The notes beneath the pieces are model-generated. The model was not told where the DNA came from and searched no databases. It saw only the letters and a program-made list of their open reading frames with translations. A program made the position numbers and the translations under genes. A stretch of DNA of 64,000 nucleotides from Leucobacter sp. cx-328 (GTDB taxonomy: Bacteria; Actinomycetota; Actinomycetes; Actinomycetales; Microbacteriaceae). The DNA is taken from the NCBI RefSeq assembly GCF_014530035.1, contig NZ_JACVMX010000002.1:248001-312000 (forward strand), read 5' to 3'. Of the stretch, positions 7,839-16,205 are shown piece by piece; within the stretch, counting starts at the first letter, position 1; each line of letters begins with the position of its first letter.

Positions 7839-9251
7839 ATGTCAGAGACTCAACATCAGGGCCATGCCCCGGTAACCAAGTCATTTATCCAGTTCGAGCA
7901 AGAGCACATCATGCCGATCCCGGAGAACAAGCGCACCGGTACAAACTGGTCAGTGTTCGCAATCTGGGTGAGCTTGAACATGATGCCGCTTGCGGTCGTC
8001 ACGGGCGCGATCGCGAGTGGCGCCTACGGGCTGTCGATCATGTGGAGCATCATCGCGATCGTGACGGGCAACGTGATTGGCGCGTTCGGTGCAGCGTTGC
8101 ACGCATCGCAGGGCCCGCACCTTGGCATCCCGCAGATGTTGCAGGCACGCGCGCAGTTCGGATACATGGGTGCAAGTCTGTTCGCGATTATTGCGTTCAT
8201 CATGTTCATGGGCTTCTTCGCCGGCATCCTGATCGTTGCGAAGGATGCGCTGCTCGCGGTGTTCCCCGCGTTCAACGGCACCGTCGCTATTCTTGGCTTT
8301 GCCCTCGTCGGCATCGTGCTGTGCGTCTTTGGCTATGACCTGCTGCGCAAGACCATGAGCTGGCTTGCGATCATCATCGGTCTGGCGGTAGCGAGTTCAA
8401 TGGTGCTTCTCGCCTTCAACCCTGAGGTCACGGTGTCGCGTAGTGACGCGGCGTTCAACTTCGAGGGCTTCTTTGCAATGCTCGCAATCGGTGTTGTCTG
8501 GCAGTTGGCATATGCGCCTTACGTCTCTGACTACACGCGCTACCTGCCGAAGAAGACCGGCCCCAAGACTGCCTTCTGGGCGACCTATCTCGGTCTCGTA
8601 CTGAGCTCGGTCTTCGTGATGTCGCTCGGCGTTCTGCTCGGTGCGGTGAACGCGGAGAATCCGCTCGCTGCGCTTGGCGAATACCTGGGTGGCTTCGGGT
8701 TGATCGTGCTGCTGATCTTTGCGGTGAGTTCTGCACTGATCAACGGTGTGGAGCTTTACTCTGCCGTGATGAATGGGCTGACGGTGCTGCAGTCTAACTT
8801 CAACGTGATCATCACTTCTCGAGTGCGCGTCTGGACGACGATCATTTCTGGTGGTATCGCCACGGTGATTGCGCTCGCTGGTCAGGGCGACTTCATGACC
8901 ATGTTCGATGCGTTCCTCACCATCTTGCTGTACGTGCTCATTCCGTGGTCTGCGATCAACCTCATTGACTACTTTGTCATTCACAAGGGTGAATACTCGA
9001 TCGGCGACATGTTCATGCCCGACGGCGGCAAGTACGGCAAGTGGAACCCCGTTGGCCTGTGGAGCTACGCACTCGGCATCATCGTGCAGCTGCCCTTCAT
9101 GATCACGCCGTTGTACACCGGATTCCTTGCTGAGTCGTTGCAATTCATCGACATTGCGTGGCTCGTAGGTTTCGTTGCAACCATGACGATCTACTACGTG
9201 CTAGCCCGCGCTCAATCGAACAAGAAGCAGCTCGTTCACGCTGAAGCATAG
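7839..9251 (+). CDS. NCS1-family nucleobase/hydantoin-type permease (second copy)
   Basis: Transporter of 470 residues, paralogous to the permease at 4640. They share the IMPIPENKRTGT-like N-terminus, the GAALHASQGPHLGIPQMLQAR block, the LAYAPYVSDYTRYLPKK segment and the LIPWSAINLIDYFV block near the end. An AAAGGAGAG ribosome site 7 bp before ATG 7839 fixes the start; the nine codons of open frame before it are ignored. The 134-bp gap upstream carries repeats that look regulatory, so this copy may have its own promoter. It is followed by a terminator. Substrate unknown; most likely a nucleobase, hydantoin or related heterocycle. Confidence 0.87.
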   Translation: MSETQHQGHAPVTKSFIQFEQEHIMPIPENKRTGTNWSVFAIWVSLNMMPLAVVTGAIASGAYGLSIMWSIIAIVTGNVIGAFGAALHASQGPHLGIPQMLQARAQFGYMGASLFAIIAFIMFMGFFAGILIVAKDALLAVFPAFNGTVAILGFALVGIVLCVFGYDLLRKTMSWLAIIIGLAVASSMVLLAFNPEVTVSRSDAAFNFEGFFAMLAIGVVWQLAYAPYVSDYTRYLPKKTGPKTAFWATYLGLVLSSVFVMSLGVLLGAVNAENPLAALGEYLGGFGLIVLLIFAVSSALINGVELYSAVMNGLTVLQSNFNVIITSRVRVWTTIISGGIATVIALAGQGDFMTMFDAFLTILLYVLIPWSAINLIDYFVIHKGEYSIGDMFMPDGGKYGKWNPVGLWSYALGIIVQLPFMITPLYTGFLAESLQFIDIAWLVGFVATMTIYYVLARAQSNKKQLVHAEA

Positions 9252-9267
9252 ATAGTTGCGTGCAGTG

Positions 9268-9292
9268 AGGCCCTCGCGGGATGCGGGGGCCT
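9268..9292 (+). terminator. Terminator after second permease
   Basis: AGGCCCTCGC pairs with GCGGGGGCCT (one G-U pair) around the loop GGGAT, 16 bp after the permease stop. The bases behind it are only weakly T-rich. Confidence 0.6.
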
Positions 9293-9437
9293 TACTCGTG
9301 TGTTGGCAATGTCGTTCATTAATGGAGTGGCATATCTATAGACTCGCGCGTCTACCGCTATTCGCGAACACCTGAGCGCGATGTCAGTGGCAGTTGGTAG
9401 CGTTGCCCCACGTCGATGTTCAGCGAAGGAGCGAAAC

Positions 9438-10325
9438 ATGCCAAACACAATTGCCGATGGTGGCATCGAGACTGCACTTGAAGAGCGCCTGGGCCAGAGC
9501 TTGCGTGAGTTTGCAGCATTCGAGCTGCTTGAGACCGACGCAGGTCGTGCCGCGCTGACCGAGTATTACAAGCCGTTCATTGAGCTCGCTGTTGCAGCTG
9601 AGCTTCCGATCTCGCTTGATACGCCGACCTGGCGTGCAAGTAGCGCATGGGGCGATGTGCTCGGGTATGACGCCGCTGCGCTTGCCCGTATTAATCGTGC
9701 CGCTGTTGAGTTCGTGCGTGACGCCGCTGCCAGCGTTGACGGCAATGTCACGCTCACCGTTGGCGGCTGCATTGGCCCTCGCGTTGACGAGCCGACTGAT
9801 GCTGAACTGATGTCGGCAGAAGAAGCAGAGGAGTACCACCTGCCTCAGGTGCGTGCGCTTGCCGTGGCTGGCGCCAACCGTATCGGCGCCGTCACCATGG
9901 GCTACGTGAATGAAGCCGTCGGCATCGCCCGCGCAGCAAAGCGTATGGACGTGCCGGTGGTGGTTTCCTTTGGTGTTGGTGCCGACGGCCTGCTCGCCGA
10001 CGGCACTACTGTGAGCGACGCAATCGTCGAGGTTGATCGCGCGACGAATGACTACGCGCAGGGGTTCCTGGTGAACTGTGCGCATCCGAGTGAAGCCGCA
10101 AAGGCTATTGGCGCGCACACCTCGACTGATCGCATCGCTGGCTTCCGCCTGAATGCAGCTCGTCACGATGACGACGCCGCAGATTCGCCTGAGGTGTTCG
10201 CTGCGCAGCTGCTTGCTCTGCGCGAGTTCGTGCCGCAGGCGCGTCTGTTTGGTGGCTGCTGCGGTACCGACGTGCCCCACATCGCCGCAATTGCAGCTGG
10301 CCTCCTCGCAGACGACGCCGAATAA
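9438..10325 (+). CDS. mmuM: Homocysteine S-methyltransferase family protein
   Basis: Zinc-dependent methyltransferase of 295 residues that would move a methyl group from S-methylmethionine (or S-adenosylmethionine) to homocysteine to make methionine. The three zinc cysteines are in place: C214 in VNCAHP and C274/C275 in FGGCCGTD. The N-terminal DGGIETALEERLG is the family's start of the barrel. ATG 9438 has AAGGAG 9 bp upstream and is preferred to an ATG at 9381 that only adds non-conserved residues. It probably shares a transcript with the methyltransferase 25 bp downstream. The methyl donor is not determined by the sequence. Confidence 0.87.
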   Translation: MPNTIADGGIETALEERLGQSLREFAAFELLETDAGRAALTEYYKPFIELAVAAELPISLDTPTWRASSAWGDVLGYDAAALARINRAAVEFVRDAAASVDGNVTLTVGGCIGPRVDEPTDAELMSAEEAEEYHLPQVRALAVAGANRIGAVTMGYVNEAVGIARAAKRMDVPVVVSFGVGADGLLADGTTVSDAIVEVDRATNDYAQGFLVNCAHPSEAAKAIGAHTSTDRIAGFRLNAARHDDDAADSPEVFAAQLLALREFVPQARLFGGCCGTDVPHIAAIAAGLLADDAE

Positions 10326-10350
10326 CAAGAAACAGAGAAGCGGAGACCGA

Positions 10351-11142
10351 GTGACTTCTTCCCCCAAGCACGCCGCCGAGGCTGACGACTCGCAGCACGA
10401 CGGTGCTCACCAGAACGGTGCGCATCGCGAGGCAAACGCGCACGGCCACGGCGGTGGCCACGGTAGCGAGCCGAGCGACCAGAACCCTACGGAGTTCTGG
10501 GAGCAGCGTTACTCGGACTCCGAGCGCATCTGGTCGGGCAACGTGAACCGCACGCTGGAGGCTGCGGTCGAGCAGCTCCCCGCGGGTCGCTCCCTTGACC
10601 TCGGCTGCGGCGAGGGCGGTGACGTGCTGTGGCTCGCGCAGCGCGGCTGGAAAGCACTCGGTATTGATCTCTCGGCAACGGCGACCTCGCGCGGTAACGC
10701 CGAGTTGGCGGATCGCGGCATCAAGAACGCCCGCTTCATCGCGGCCGATCTGGGGGAGTGGGCAGACGACCCCGCAGCTATCGACGGTGAACCCGAAGGG
10801 TTTGACCTCGTCACGGCAAGCTTCTTCCAGTCGCCGGTTGAACTGCCACGCGAAAAGATCATCCGCCGGGCGCTCGACCGACTCACCGTTGGCGGCTCGC
10901 TCGTGCTGCTGTCGCACGCGTCGGCACCGGGCTGGGCAAAAGGCCACGGCCCCGGCGACTTCCACCGTCCCGAGGGCGAGCTCGCAACGCTCGGTCTCGC
11001 GGCCACCGGAGTCACCACTCGGGAAGACGGCAAAGCCTTCGAAATTATCGACGCGTCAATCAAGATTCGCAGGGCCACCGGCCCTGACGGGCACGAACAC
11101 GAGCTCGAAGACTCACTCGTGGTGGTTCGCCGCCAGGCGTGA
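10351..11142 (+). CDS. Class I SAM-dependent methyltransferase with His-rich N-terminus
   Basis: Protein of 263 residues. Motif I is LDLGCGEGG (82-90), followed by GIDLS with the acidic residue that binds the ribose, and a DLVTASFF motif IV. The layout resembles small-molecule methyltransferases of the TehB/UbiE type; the acceptor is unknown. The first 45 residues are low-complexity and carry His at 7, 16, 20, 25, 31, 33 and 37, which could bind a metal. GTG 10351 is chosen because AGCGGAG lies just upstream and the previous gene ends at 10325. Cotranscription with the homocysteine methyltransferase is likely. Confidence 0.75.
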   Translation: MTSSPKHAAEADDSQHDGAHQNGAHREANAHGHGGGHGSEPSDQNPTEFWEQRYSDSERIWSGNVNRTLEAAVEQLPAGRSLDLGCGEGGDVLWLAQRGWKALGIDLSATATSRGNAELADRGIKNARFIAADLGEWADDPAAIDGEPEGFDLVTASFFQSPVELPREKIIRRALDRLTVGGSLVLLSHASAPGWAKGHGPGDFHRPEGELATLGLAATGVTTREDGKAFEIIDASIKIRRATGPDGHEHELEDSLVVVRRQA

Positions 11143-11226
11143 TCCGCGCCCTTACACCGGGAACACACGTGCGGGGCCGACCAAGCACCTGGTCGACCCC
11201 GCACGTCAGCCGGGAAGCGTGAGCGA

Positions 11227-12990
11227 CTACTCGACGAGCTTGCCAGCTACCGAGGTGTCGATTGCCTCGTTGGCGAGATCGCGGAACGAATCTGGGGCCT
11301 CAGCTGCAGGCTCGAACGTCACGCCATCGACCGGCGACCAGATGAAGTTGCCGCGCAGCTCATCGCTCTGCTCAGGGAAGTCCGAACGGTTGTGGCAGCC
11401 GCGGGTCTCGCGACGTTCCAGCGCGCACTCAAGGGTCGCGCGCGCTGCAAGCAACGAGCCGTACAGGTCGTAGGCGTGTGCCAGGTCATCGAAGCCTGCG
11501 ATGTCGGGGTGAACACCGATGTGCTCCGCGCGCGACTCTAGATCCGCCAGCTTTGCGAGACCAGCAAGCAGGCTCTCTTCGCTGCGCACGACACCGGCAT
11601 GATCGCTCATGATGTTACGCAGCTCGCGCTGCAGCACGCGTGGCGTCTCGGTGCCCATGCTCGTGAGCAGGTGCTGCATTTCGGCGCGAGCCTCGGCCAC
11701 AGCCTCGGGTGAACGATGCACGGTCGTGAGGTTCTTGGCGTAGTTCGCGGCATCGGCGCCGGTGATCCGGCCGTACACGAGCAGCTCAATGAGTGAGTTG
11801 CCACCGAGGCGGTTTGCGCCATGCAAACCGCTTGATGCCTCGCCAATCGCGTAGAGACCAGCGACGCCGGTGTTGTGCGACTCCGCATCGACCCACACGC
11901 CACCCATCGAGTAGTGCGCGGTCGGCGCGATCTCGATCGGCTCTTTCGTGATGTCGAGCATCTGCAGATCGATGAGGTTGCGGTAGACGCGGGGCAGCTT
12001 CTCGAAGATCACCTCGCGTGGCAGGTGGGAGACGTCAAGGAAGACGCCGCCGTTGGTGGTGCCACGGCCCTCAGCAATCTCGGTGAAGCTCGCGAGTGCG
12101 ACGCGGTCACGGGTCGACAATTCCATGCGCTCGGGATCGTACTTCGACATGTATCGTTCGCCGAGCGCATTGGTGAGAATGCCGCCCTCGCCGCGAGCGG
12201 CCTCCGACACGAGTGTGCCTGCTGCATCGGCGGGTTCGAGGATGCCCGACGGGTGGAACTGGACGAGTTCAGCGTCGCGGATCTTGCCGCCAGCAAGCGC
12301 CGCCAGGCGGAACGAGTCACCGGTGTTCTCATCACGGCGCGAGGAGGTGTTGCGCCAGATGCGGTTGTGGCCGCCAGCAGCGAGGATCACCGCATCAGCG
12401 TGGATCACGACCGGGACGCCGTCGACGATGTCGAAGCCGTACGCACCGAAGATGCGGCCCTCGTGAGAGAGCAGGCGGGTGATGTAGACCGTGTCGATAA
12501 CGGGAACCTCGAGCTCACGAGCGCGACGCAGCAGCGTGCGCTGAATCTCGAGTCCCGTGTAGTCGCCCGCGTAGCAGGTGCGGCGGTACTTGTGAGCGCC
12601 GAAGAAGCGCTGGCTGATCCGCCCATCTTCCTCGCGAGCGAACGGCATGCCCCAGCGCACGAGATCCGCGATGCCCTGCGATGCGCCGCGGGTCACTGTC
12701 TCGATGATCGCCGGGTCACCGAGGAAGTACGACTCTCGCAGGGTGTCAGCTGCGTGCTGCTCCCAGGTGTCTTCGGGGTCCATGGTGCCGAGCGCCGCGT
12801 TAATGCCGCCTGCGGCGAGCGTCGTGTGGGCATCGTGCTTGCGGCGCTTGCCGACAGCGAGCACCTGGACACCGCGTTCTGCGAGCTCGATCGAGGCTCG
12901 CAGACCCGCGCCACCCGTACCGATGACGAGCACGGAGGTGGAGAGCTGACGTTCAGTTGGGGCTGCCGTTTCGGCGGTCGCTGTGTTCAT
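11227..12990 (-). CDS. Fumarate reductase/succinate dehydrogenase-type flavoprotein
   Basis: FAD enzyme of 587 residues. GTGGAGL (24-30) is the dinucleotide-binding loop. H55 in DAHTTLAAGG matches the histidine that holds FAD covalently in SdhA/FrdA; L-aspartate oxidases lack it. The active-site elements FHPSGI, STRDRVALA, HYSMGGV and RLGGNSLIELLVYGR are present, so a dicarboxylate such as fumarate or succinate is a fair substrate guess. No iron-sulfur or membrane-anchor subunit gene is beside it. The ATG at 12990 is chosen because the frame before it runs into the promoter and the divergent LysR gene. Role uncertain. Confidence 0.75.
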   Translation of the reverse strand: MNTATAETAAPTERQLSTSVLVIGTGGAGLRASIELAERGVQVLAVGKRRKHDAHTTLAAGGINAALGTMDPEDTWEQHAADTLRESYFLGDPAIIETVTRGASQGIADLVRWGMPFAREEDGRISQRFFGAHKYRRTCYAGDYTGLEIQRTLLRRARELEVPVIDTVYITRLLSHEGRIFGAYGFDIVDGVPVVIHADAVILAAGGHNRIWRNTSSRRDENTGDSFRLAALAGGKIRDAELVQFHPSGILEPADAAGTLVSEAARGEGGILTNALGERYMSKYDPERMELSTRDRVALASFTEIAEGRGTTNGGVFLDVSHLPREVIFEKLPRVYRNLIDLQMLDITKEPIEIAPTAHYSMGGVWVDAESHNTGVAGLYAIGEASSGLHGANRLGGNSLIELLVYGRITGADAANYAKNLTTVHRSPEAVAEARAEMQHLLTSMGTETPRVLQRELRNIMSDHAGVVRSEESLLAGLAKLADLESRAEHIGVHPDIAGFDDLAHAYDLYGSLLAARATLECALERRETRGCHNRSDFPEQSDELRGNFIWSPVDGVTFEPAAEAPDSFRDLANEAIDTSVAGKLVE

Positions 12991-13068
12991 GGAGGCCACG
13001 CTAGGCGCGCTCTGTCGATAACTCCAATGTATTGTCATCATCGCTTCGATGCACATAGGCTATCGAGC
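12991..13068. promoter_or_regulatory. Divergent promoter region, flavoprotein / LysR
   Basis: A 78-bp spacer separates two divergent starts, the classic layout for a LysR protein controlling its neighbour and itself. CGATA near 13015 and TATCG near 13061 form a widely spaced inverted pair. A clear T-N11-A box could not be chosen with confidence. Confidence 0.45.
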
Positions 13069-14007
13069 ATGAATCTTGAGCAGCTTCGAGGCTTCGCGGA
13101 AATCGCCGAAACTGGCCATTTCACGCGGGCTGCAGAGCAATTGCACCTCGCGCAACCGTCGCTCAGCCGGCAGATCGCGGCGCTCGAAACCGACCTCGGA
13201 GTCGAGCTTTTTCAGCGAACTCGCGGGAACGTGAGCCTCACCGCGGCGGGCGAAAGGCTACTTCCGCTCGCGCGACGCATGCTCACAGACGCTGATACCG
13301 CACGCAATGAGATGGCCGAATTGGCCGGTCTGCGCAAGGGGCGGATCCGCCTCGGCGCACCTCCCACGCTGTGCACAACGCTCGTGCCCGAGGTGCTTGC
13401 GGAGTTCCACGAGCGGTATCCCGGTATCGATATTCGCATCCTTGAGAGCGGGTCGCGCAGCCTCATCGCCGCCCTCATGGAGGGCTCCCTCGACCTCGCG
13501 CTTATCGTGACGGGTGTCTCATCTGGCGCCGCGCGCGCGGTTCTGGAGCGCGAGACGATCCTCGCTGAGCGGCTCGTGGCGGTCTCGGCTGCCGCGGCCC
13601 CGAGCCCGTTCGGCGCGACGGTATCGCTCGCAGAGCTCGCACTGGTTCCGCAGGTCCTTTTCCCTGAGAACTACGACTTGCGCGCGACCATGGACACGGC
13701 GTTCCGGGGTGCGGATCTCGACCCTCGCGTCGCAGTTGAGGGCGCGGAGATGGATGCGACCCTTCGCTTCGTTGAGCGCGGAATTGGTGTTGCAGTGGTG
13801 CCGGCCCTCGTTGCGGCGATGCGGCCCGAGCTGCGGGTCACGCCGCTGCGCGACACCTCGCTCGCACGCACGGTGAGTCTTGCGAAGCGCTCGGATATGG
13901 CTCCGACGCGTGCTGCTGCCGCGTTACAGGCAGTCATTCGTGAGGTCTCGGGCCGCTTCGTGACGGGCGACCGCGGGATCGCGCAGCTCGTCACGCGACT
14001 GGGATAA
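13069..14007 (+). CDS. LysR-family transcriptional regulator
   Basis: Regulator of 312 residues. Residues 1-60 form the winged helix-turn-helix (FAEIAETGHFTRAAEQLHLAQPSLSRQIAALE), and the rest is the two-lobed effector-binding domain beginning at RIRLGAPPTL. It diverges from the flavoprotein gene 78 bp away and most likely controls it, with a dicarboxylate or related metabolite as effector by analogy. The open frame runs far upstream on the antisense of the flavoprotein gene, but the family's first residues (MNLEQLRGF) fix the start here. It converges with the lipoprotein gene 8 bp downstream. Confidence 0.9.
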   Translation: MNLEQLRGFAEIAETGHFTRAAEQLHLAQPSLSRQIAALETDLGVELFQRTRGNVSLTAAGERLLPLARRMLTDADTARNEMAELAGLRKGRIRLGAPPTLCTTLVPEVLAEFHERYPGIDIRILESGSRSLIAALMEGSLDLALIVTGVSSGAARAVLERETILAERLVAVSAAAAPSPFGATVSLAELALVPQVLFPENYDLRATMDTAFRGADLDPRVAVEGAEMDATLRFVERGIGVAVVPALVAAMRPELRVTPLRDTSLARTVSLAKRSDMAPTRAAAALQAVIREVSGRFVTGDRGIAQLVTRLG

Positions 14008-14015
14008 CTCGCAGC

Positions 14016-14459
14016 TTAGCTCGGGAACTCGGGCGCCTTCACTGCGCATCGCACGGCCTCGCCTGGCGCAGCGCTTGTGGCGCTCGCGATCTGTTCGGTG
14101 CCATCGAGGAGAATCTTGCAGGTCAATCGAACACCCTCTGGCGGTGTGGCCGAGATGCTCAGCTCCTTGGTGACGACGCCGAGTGTCTCCGTGCGCCAGC
14201 CCTCAGTTGAGACGTCGAGCAATCCCGGCCTTGCGATGATCTGACCCTCTACGCGTGAGGGGGTATCGCGATATGAGGTGTTGCTCACGGTCTCGCTCTG
14301 CGTTGAATCGGTTGTGAGCTCGTATGTGACAGCCCATACCTTTGCGGAGGTGGTTGCCATTTTGTCGATGAATGCGCACCCGGTAAGACTCAGCGCGGCG
14401 CCAGTCATCGTCGTCGCGGCTGCGAGGGCGGTCAGAATCTTTGCCTGAGTGGACTTCAT
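14016..14459 (-). CDS. MmpS-like secreted lipoprotein
   Basis: Lipoprotein precursor of 147 residues: a Lys-containing N-terminus, a hydrophobic stretch and lipobox LTGC, after which the cysteine would be lipidated. The mature part is a small beta-rich domain. WAVTYELTTDS, ETVSNTSYRD and LTCKILLDG with a later Cys follow the pattern of actinobacterial MmpS proteins, which accompany MmpL lipid exporters. No MmpL gene is near. Upstream codons to 14492 are not used because the signal peptide begins at this ATG. Function beyond envelope location is inference. Confidence 0.6.
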   Translation of the reverse strand: MKSTQAKILTALAAATTMTGAALSLTGCAFIDKMATTSAKVWAVTYELTTDSTQSETVSNTSYRDTPSRVEGQIIARPGLLDVSTEGWRTETLGVVTKELSISATPPEGVRLTCKILLDGTEQIASATSAAPGEAVRCAVKAPEFPS

Positions 14460-14559
14460 ATGACTAGTTTGCGGCGGATCGCGCAGGGGCACATCAGACC
14501 ACAGGCTCGATCATGCGTATCCGACTGGCACCGAGGTACCACTCGCCCAGACAAAGGAC

Positions 14560-14598
14560 GAGCCCCTGGTCGCAGTACAAGACTGCAACCAGGGGCTC
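14560..14598 (-). terminator. Terminator of aspS
   Basis: A 17-bp stem with one mismatch (14560-14576 with 14582-14598) and loop ACAAG lies 30 bp after the aspS stop codon. It reads well on the minus strand. Confidence 0.7.
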
Positions 14599-14628
14599 GA
14601 GCGTGGCGCGTAGGCCAGGGTGAAAACC

Positions 14629-15972
14629 TTACGGCATCAGGCGGGTCGGGCCGCGGAAGAGGTAGGTTACCTCGCGGATTGACGACTGCTCAAGCATGAG
14701 CATGAGCACGCGGTTCAGGCCCATGCCGAAACCACCGTGTGCGGGAACGCCGTAGCGGAAGAAGTCGAGGTAGAACCCGAGCTCCTTCGGGTCCATGCCC
14801 TTCTCGATTGCCTGTGCTTCGAGTACCTCGATGCGGTGCTCGCGCTGAGCGCCGGTCGAGATCTCGGTGCCGCGGTAGATGAGGTCGTAGCTGTTGGTCA
14901 GCTCCGGGTTGTCTGCGTGACGCATGTGGTAGAACGGGCGGATCGACGTTGCATAGTCGGTGAGGAAGACGAAGTCGTGACCGTACTTTTCCTTGACGTG
15001 CGCAGCAATCTGGCGCTCGCCCTCGGGGTCCATGTCGGCATCTGCGCGGGGAATCTCGTAGCCGCGCTCCTTGACGATCTCCTTCGCCTCAGCGAGGGGG
15101 ATGCGGGGGAAGGGGCGCTCGGGAACAACGAGGTCAACGTTGAACAGCTTCTGGAGCTCTTCGCCGTGCTTCTCCTTGACCGCTGCGAGACCTGCCACGA
15201 TGAGCTCCTCGTGGAGCTCCATGACGTCCTCGTGCGAGTCGATCCACGACAGCTCGGTATCGATCGAGGTGAACTCGGTCGCGTGACGCGAGGTGAACGA
15301 GTGGTCAGCACGGAATGCGGGACCAACCTCGAAGATGCCGCCGAAGCCGGCAGCCTGCGCCATCTGCTTGAAGAACTGGGGGCTCTGCGCGAGGAACGCC
15401 TTGCCCTCGAAGTACTCGACCTCGAAGAGCTCTGCGCGCGACTCCGAAGCCGAAGCCATGAGCTTCGGGGTCTGGATCTCGATGAAGCCGCGGTCTACCC
15501 ACACGTTGCGGAGAGCGTGGAGGAAGGTGGTCTGGACGCGGAACACGAGGTTCTGCTCCGGACGACGCAGGTCGAGGAAGCGCCAGTCGAGGCGCACATC
15601 GATGTTCGAGTCGTCAGCGACCGGGTTGTCGGGGAGTGCCTTGGTGATGACCTCGATGGTCTCAATCTGGATCTCCACGCCACCGAGCTTGACGCGCTCG
15701 TTGTGCTGCAGCTCGCCCTCAACGGTCACGAAGGTGCCGTGGGTCAGCTCAGAAATGGTGGTGGTGCGGGGCACCAGGATGTCGGAGCGGGGATTCTCTG
15801 GATCCGCCTCACGAAGCACGCCACCATTGACGAGCTGCACAGCGCCCGACTCATCGCGGAGGACGACGAACTGTACGTAACGCTGGTCACGTACCTTCTC
15901 GACCCAACCGGATACTCGTACGGGGCCGTCTTCTCGGGCAGCCAGGTCCTTAATCAATACACGCTCAGTCAC
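14629..15972 (-). CDS. aspS: Aspartyl-tRNA synthetase, archaeal-type (short form)
   Basis: Class II synthetase of 447 residues, far shorter than the usual bacterial AspRS of about 590 because the GAD insertion is absent. An N-terminal OB fold (PVRVSGWVEKVRDQRYVQF) leads into the catalytic core. Motif 2 is FRADHSFTSRHATEFTSIDTE, with the RH...SIDTE pattern of archaeal enzymes, and motif 3 GGFGMGLNR is near the end. It charges tRNA(Asp). Such short forms are often annotated aspartate-tRNA(Asn) ligase, which also charges tRNA(Asn) for later amidation by GatCAB; the window does not show which applies. It starts at GTG and is followed by a strong terminator. Confidence 0.92.
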   Translation of the reverse strand: MTERVLIKDLAAREDGPVRVSGWVEKVRDQRYVQFVVLRDESGAVQLVNGGVLREADPENPRSDILVPRTTTISELTHGTFVTVEGELQHNERVKLGGVEIQIETIEVITKALPDNPVADDSNIDVRLDWRFLDLRRPEQNLVFRVQTTFLHALRNVWVDRGFIEIQTPKLMASASESRAELFEVEYFEGKAFLAQSPQFFKQMAQAAGFGGIFEVGPAFRADHSFTSRHATEFTSIDTELSWIDSHEDVMELHEELIVAGLAAVKEKHGEELQKLFNVDLVVPERPFPRIPLAEAKEIVKERGYEIPRADADMDPEGERQIAAHVKEKYGHDFVFLTDYATSIRPFYHMRHADNPELTNSYDLIYRGTEISTGAQREHRIEVLEAQAIEKGMDPKELGFYLDFFRYGVPAHGGFGMGLNRVLMLMLEQSSIREVTYLFRGPTRLMP

Positions 15973-16100
15973 CCGTTAAGTCTACCTGCCTACTCTGTGC
16001 GCGAAGTGCTTGTTTTCAATACGGATTCTTGTGGGGTTGGCTGCGGCGGCGCTTGCGGAGCAAGACAGCCTGCGCGCCGAGCGGCGGGCTGATCTGATTC

Positions 16101-16188
16101 AAAACATTGCAGAATGTGACGCATTAGCTCGACTAATGTTTTCTGGCTTGCAAAACTACTTGCAACCCGGGCGGTATCGATGCCGCCC
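16101..16188 (+). promoter_or_regulatory. Dyad-rich leader of the ABC transporter/LLM operon
   Basis: Several inverted repeats are packed here: AAAACATT (16101-16108) with AATGTTTT (16135-16142); within it CATTAG/CTAATG (16122-16138) and ACATT/AATGT (16104-16117); then two TTGCAA palindromes (16148, 16160); and an imperfect 20-bp palindrome GGGCGGTATCGATGCCGCCC (16169-16188) right before the ribosome site. The left arm at 16101 can pair with either of two partners. Operators or a switching leader are both possible. Confidence 0.45.
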
Positions 16189-16205
16189 TTCGAAAGGAAT
16201 CCGTC

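Noticed and set aside
11227-12990. L-aspartate oxidase (nadB) as the name of the flavoprotein
   Set aside because: The covalent-FAD histidine of SdhA/FrdA is present and no nadA or nadC gene is adjacent, so nadB was not assigned.
11875-13068. Long N-terminal extension of the LysR frame
   Set aside because: It is antisense to the flavoprotein gene; the LysR helix-turn-helix begins at 13069.
14737-16092. 451-codon plus-strand frame opposite aspS
   Set aside because: Lies across a clear aspS gene; the sequence is acidic and repetitive with no recognisable domain.
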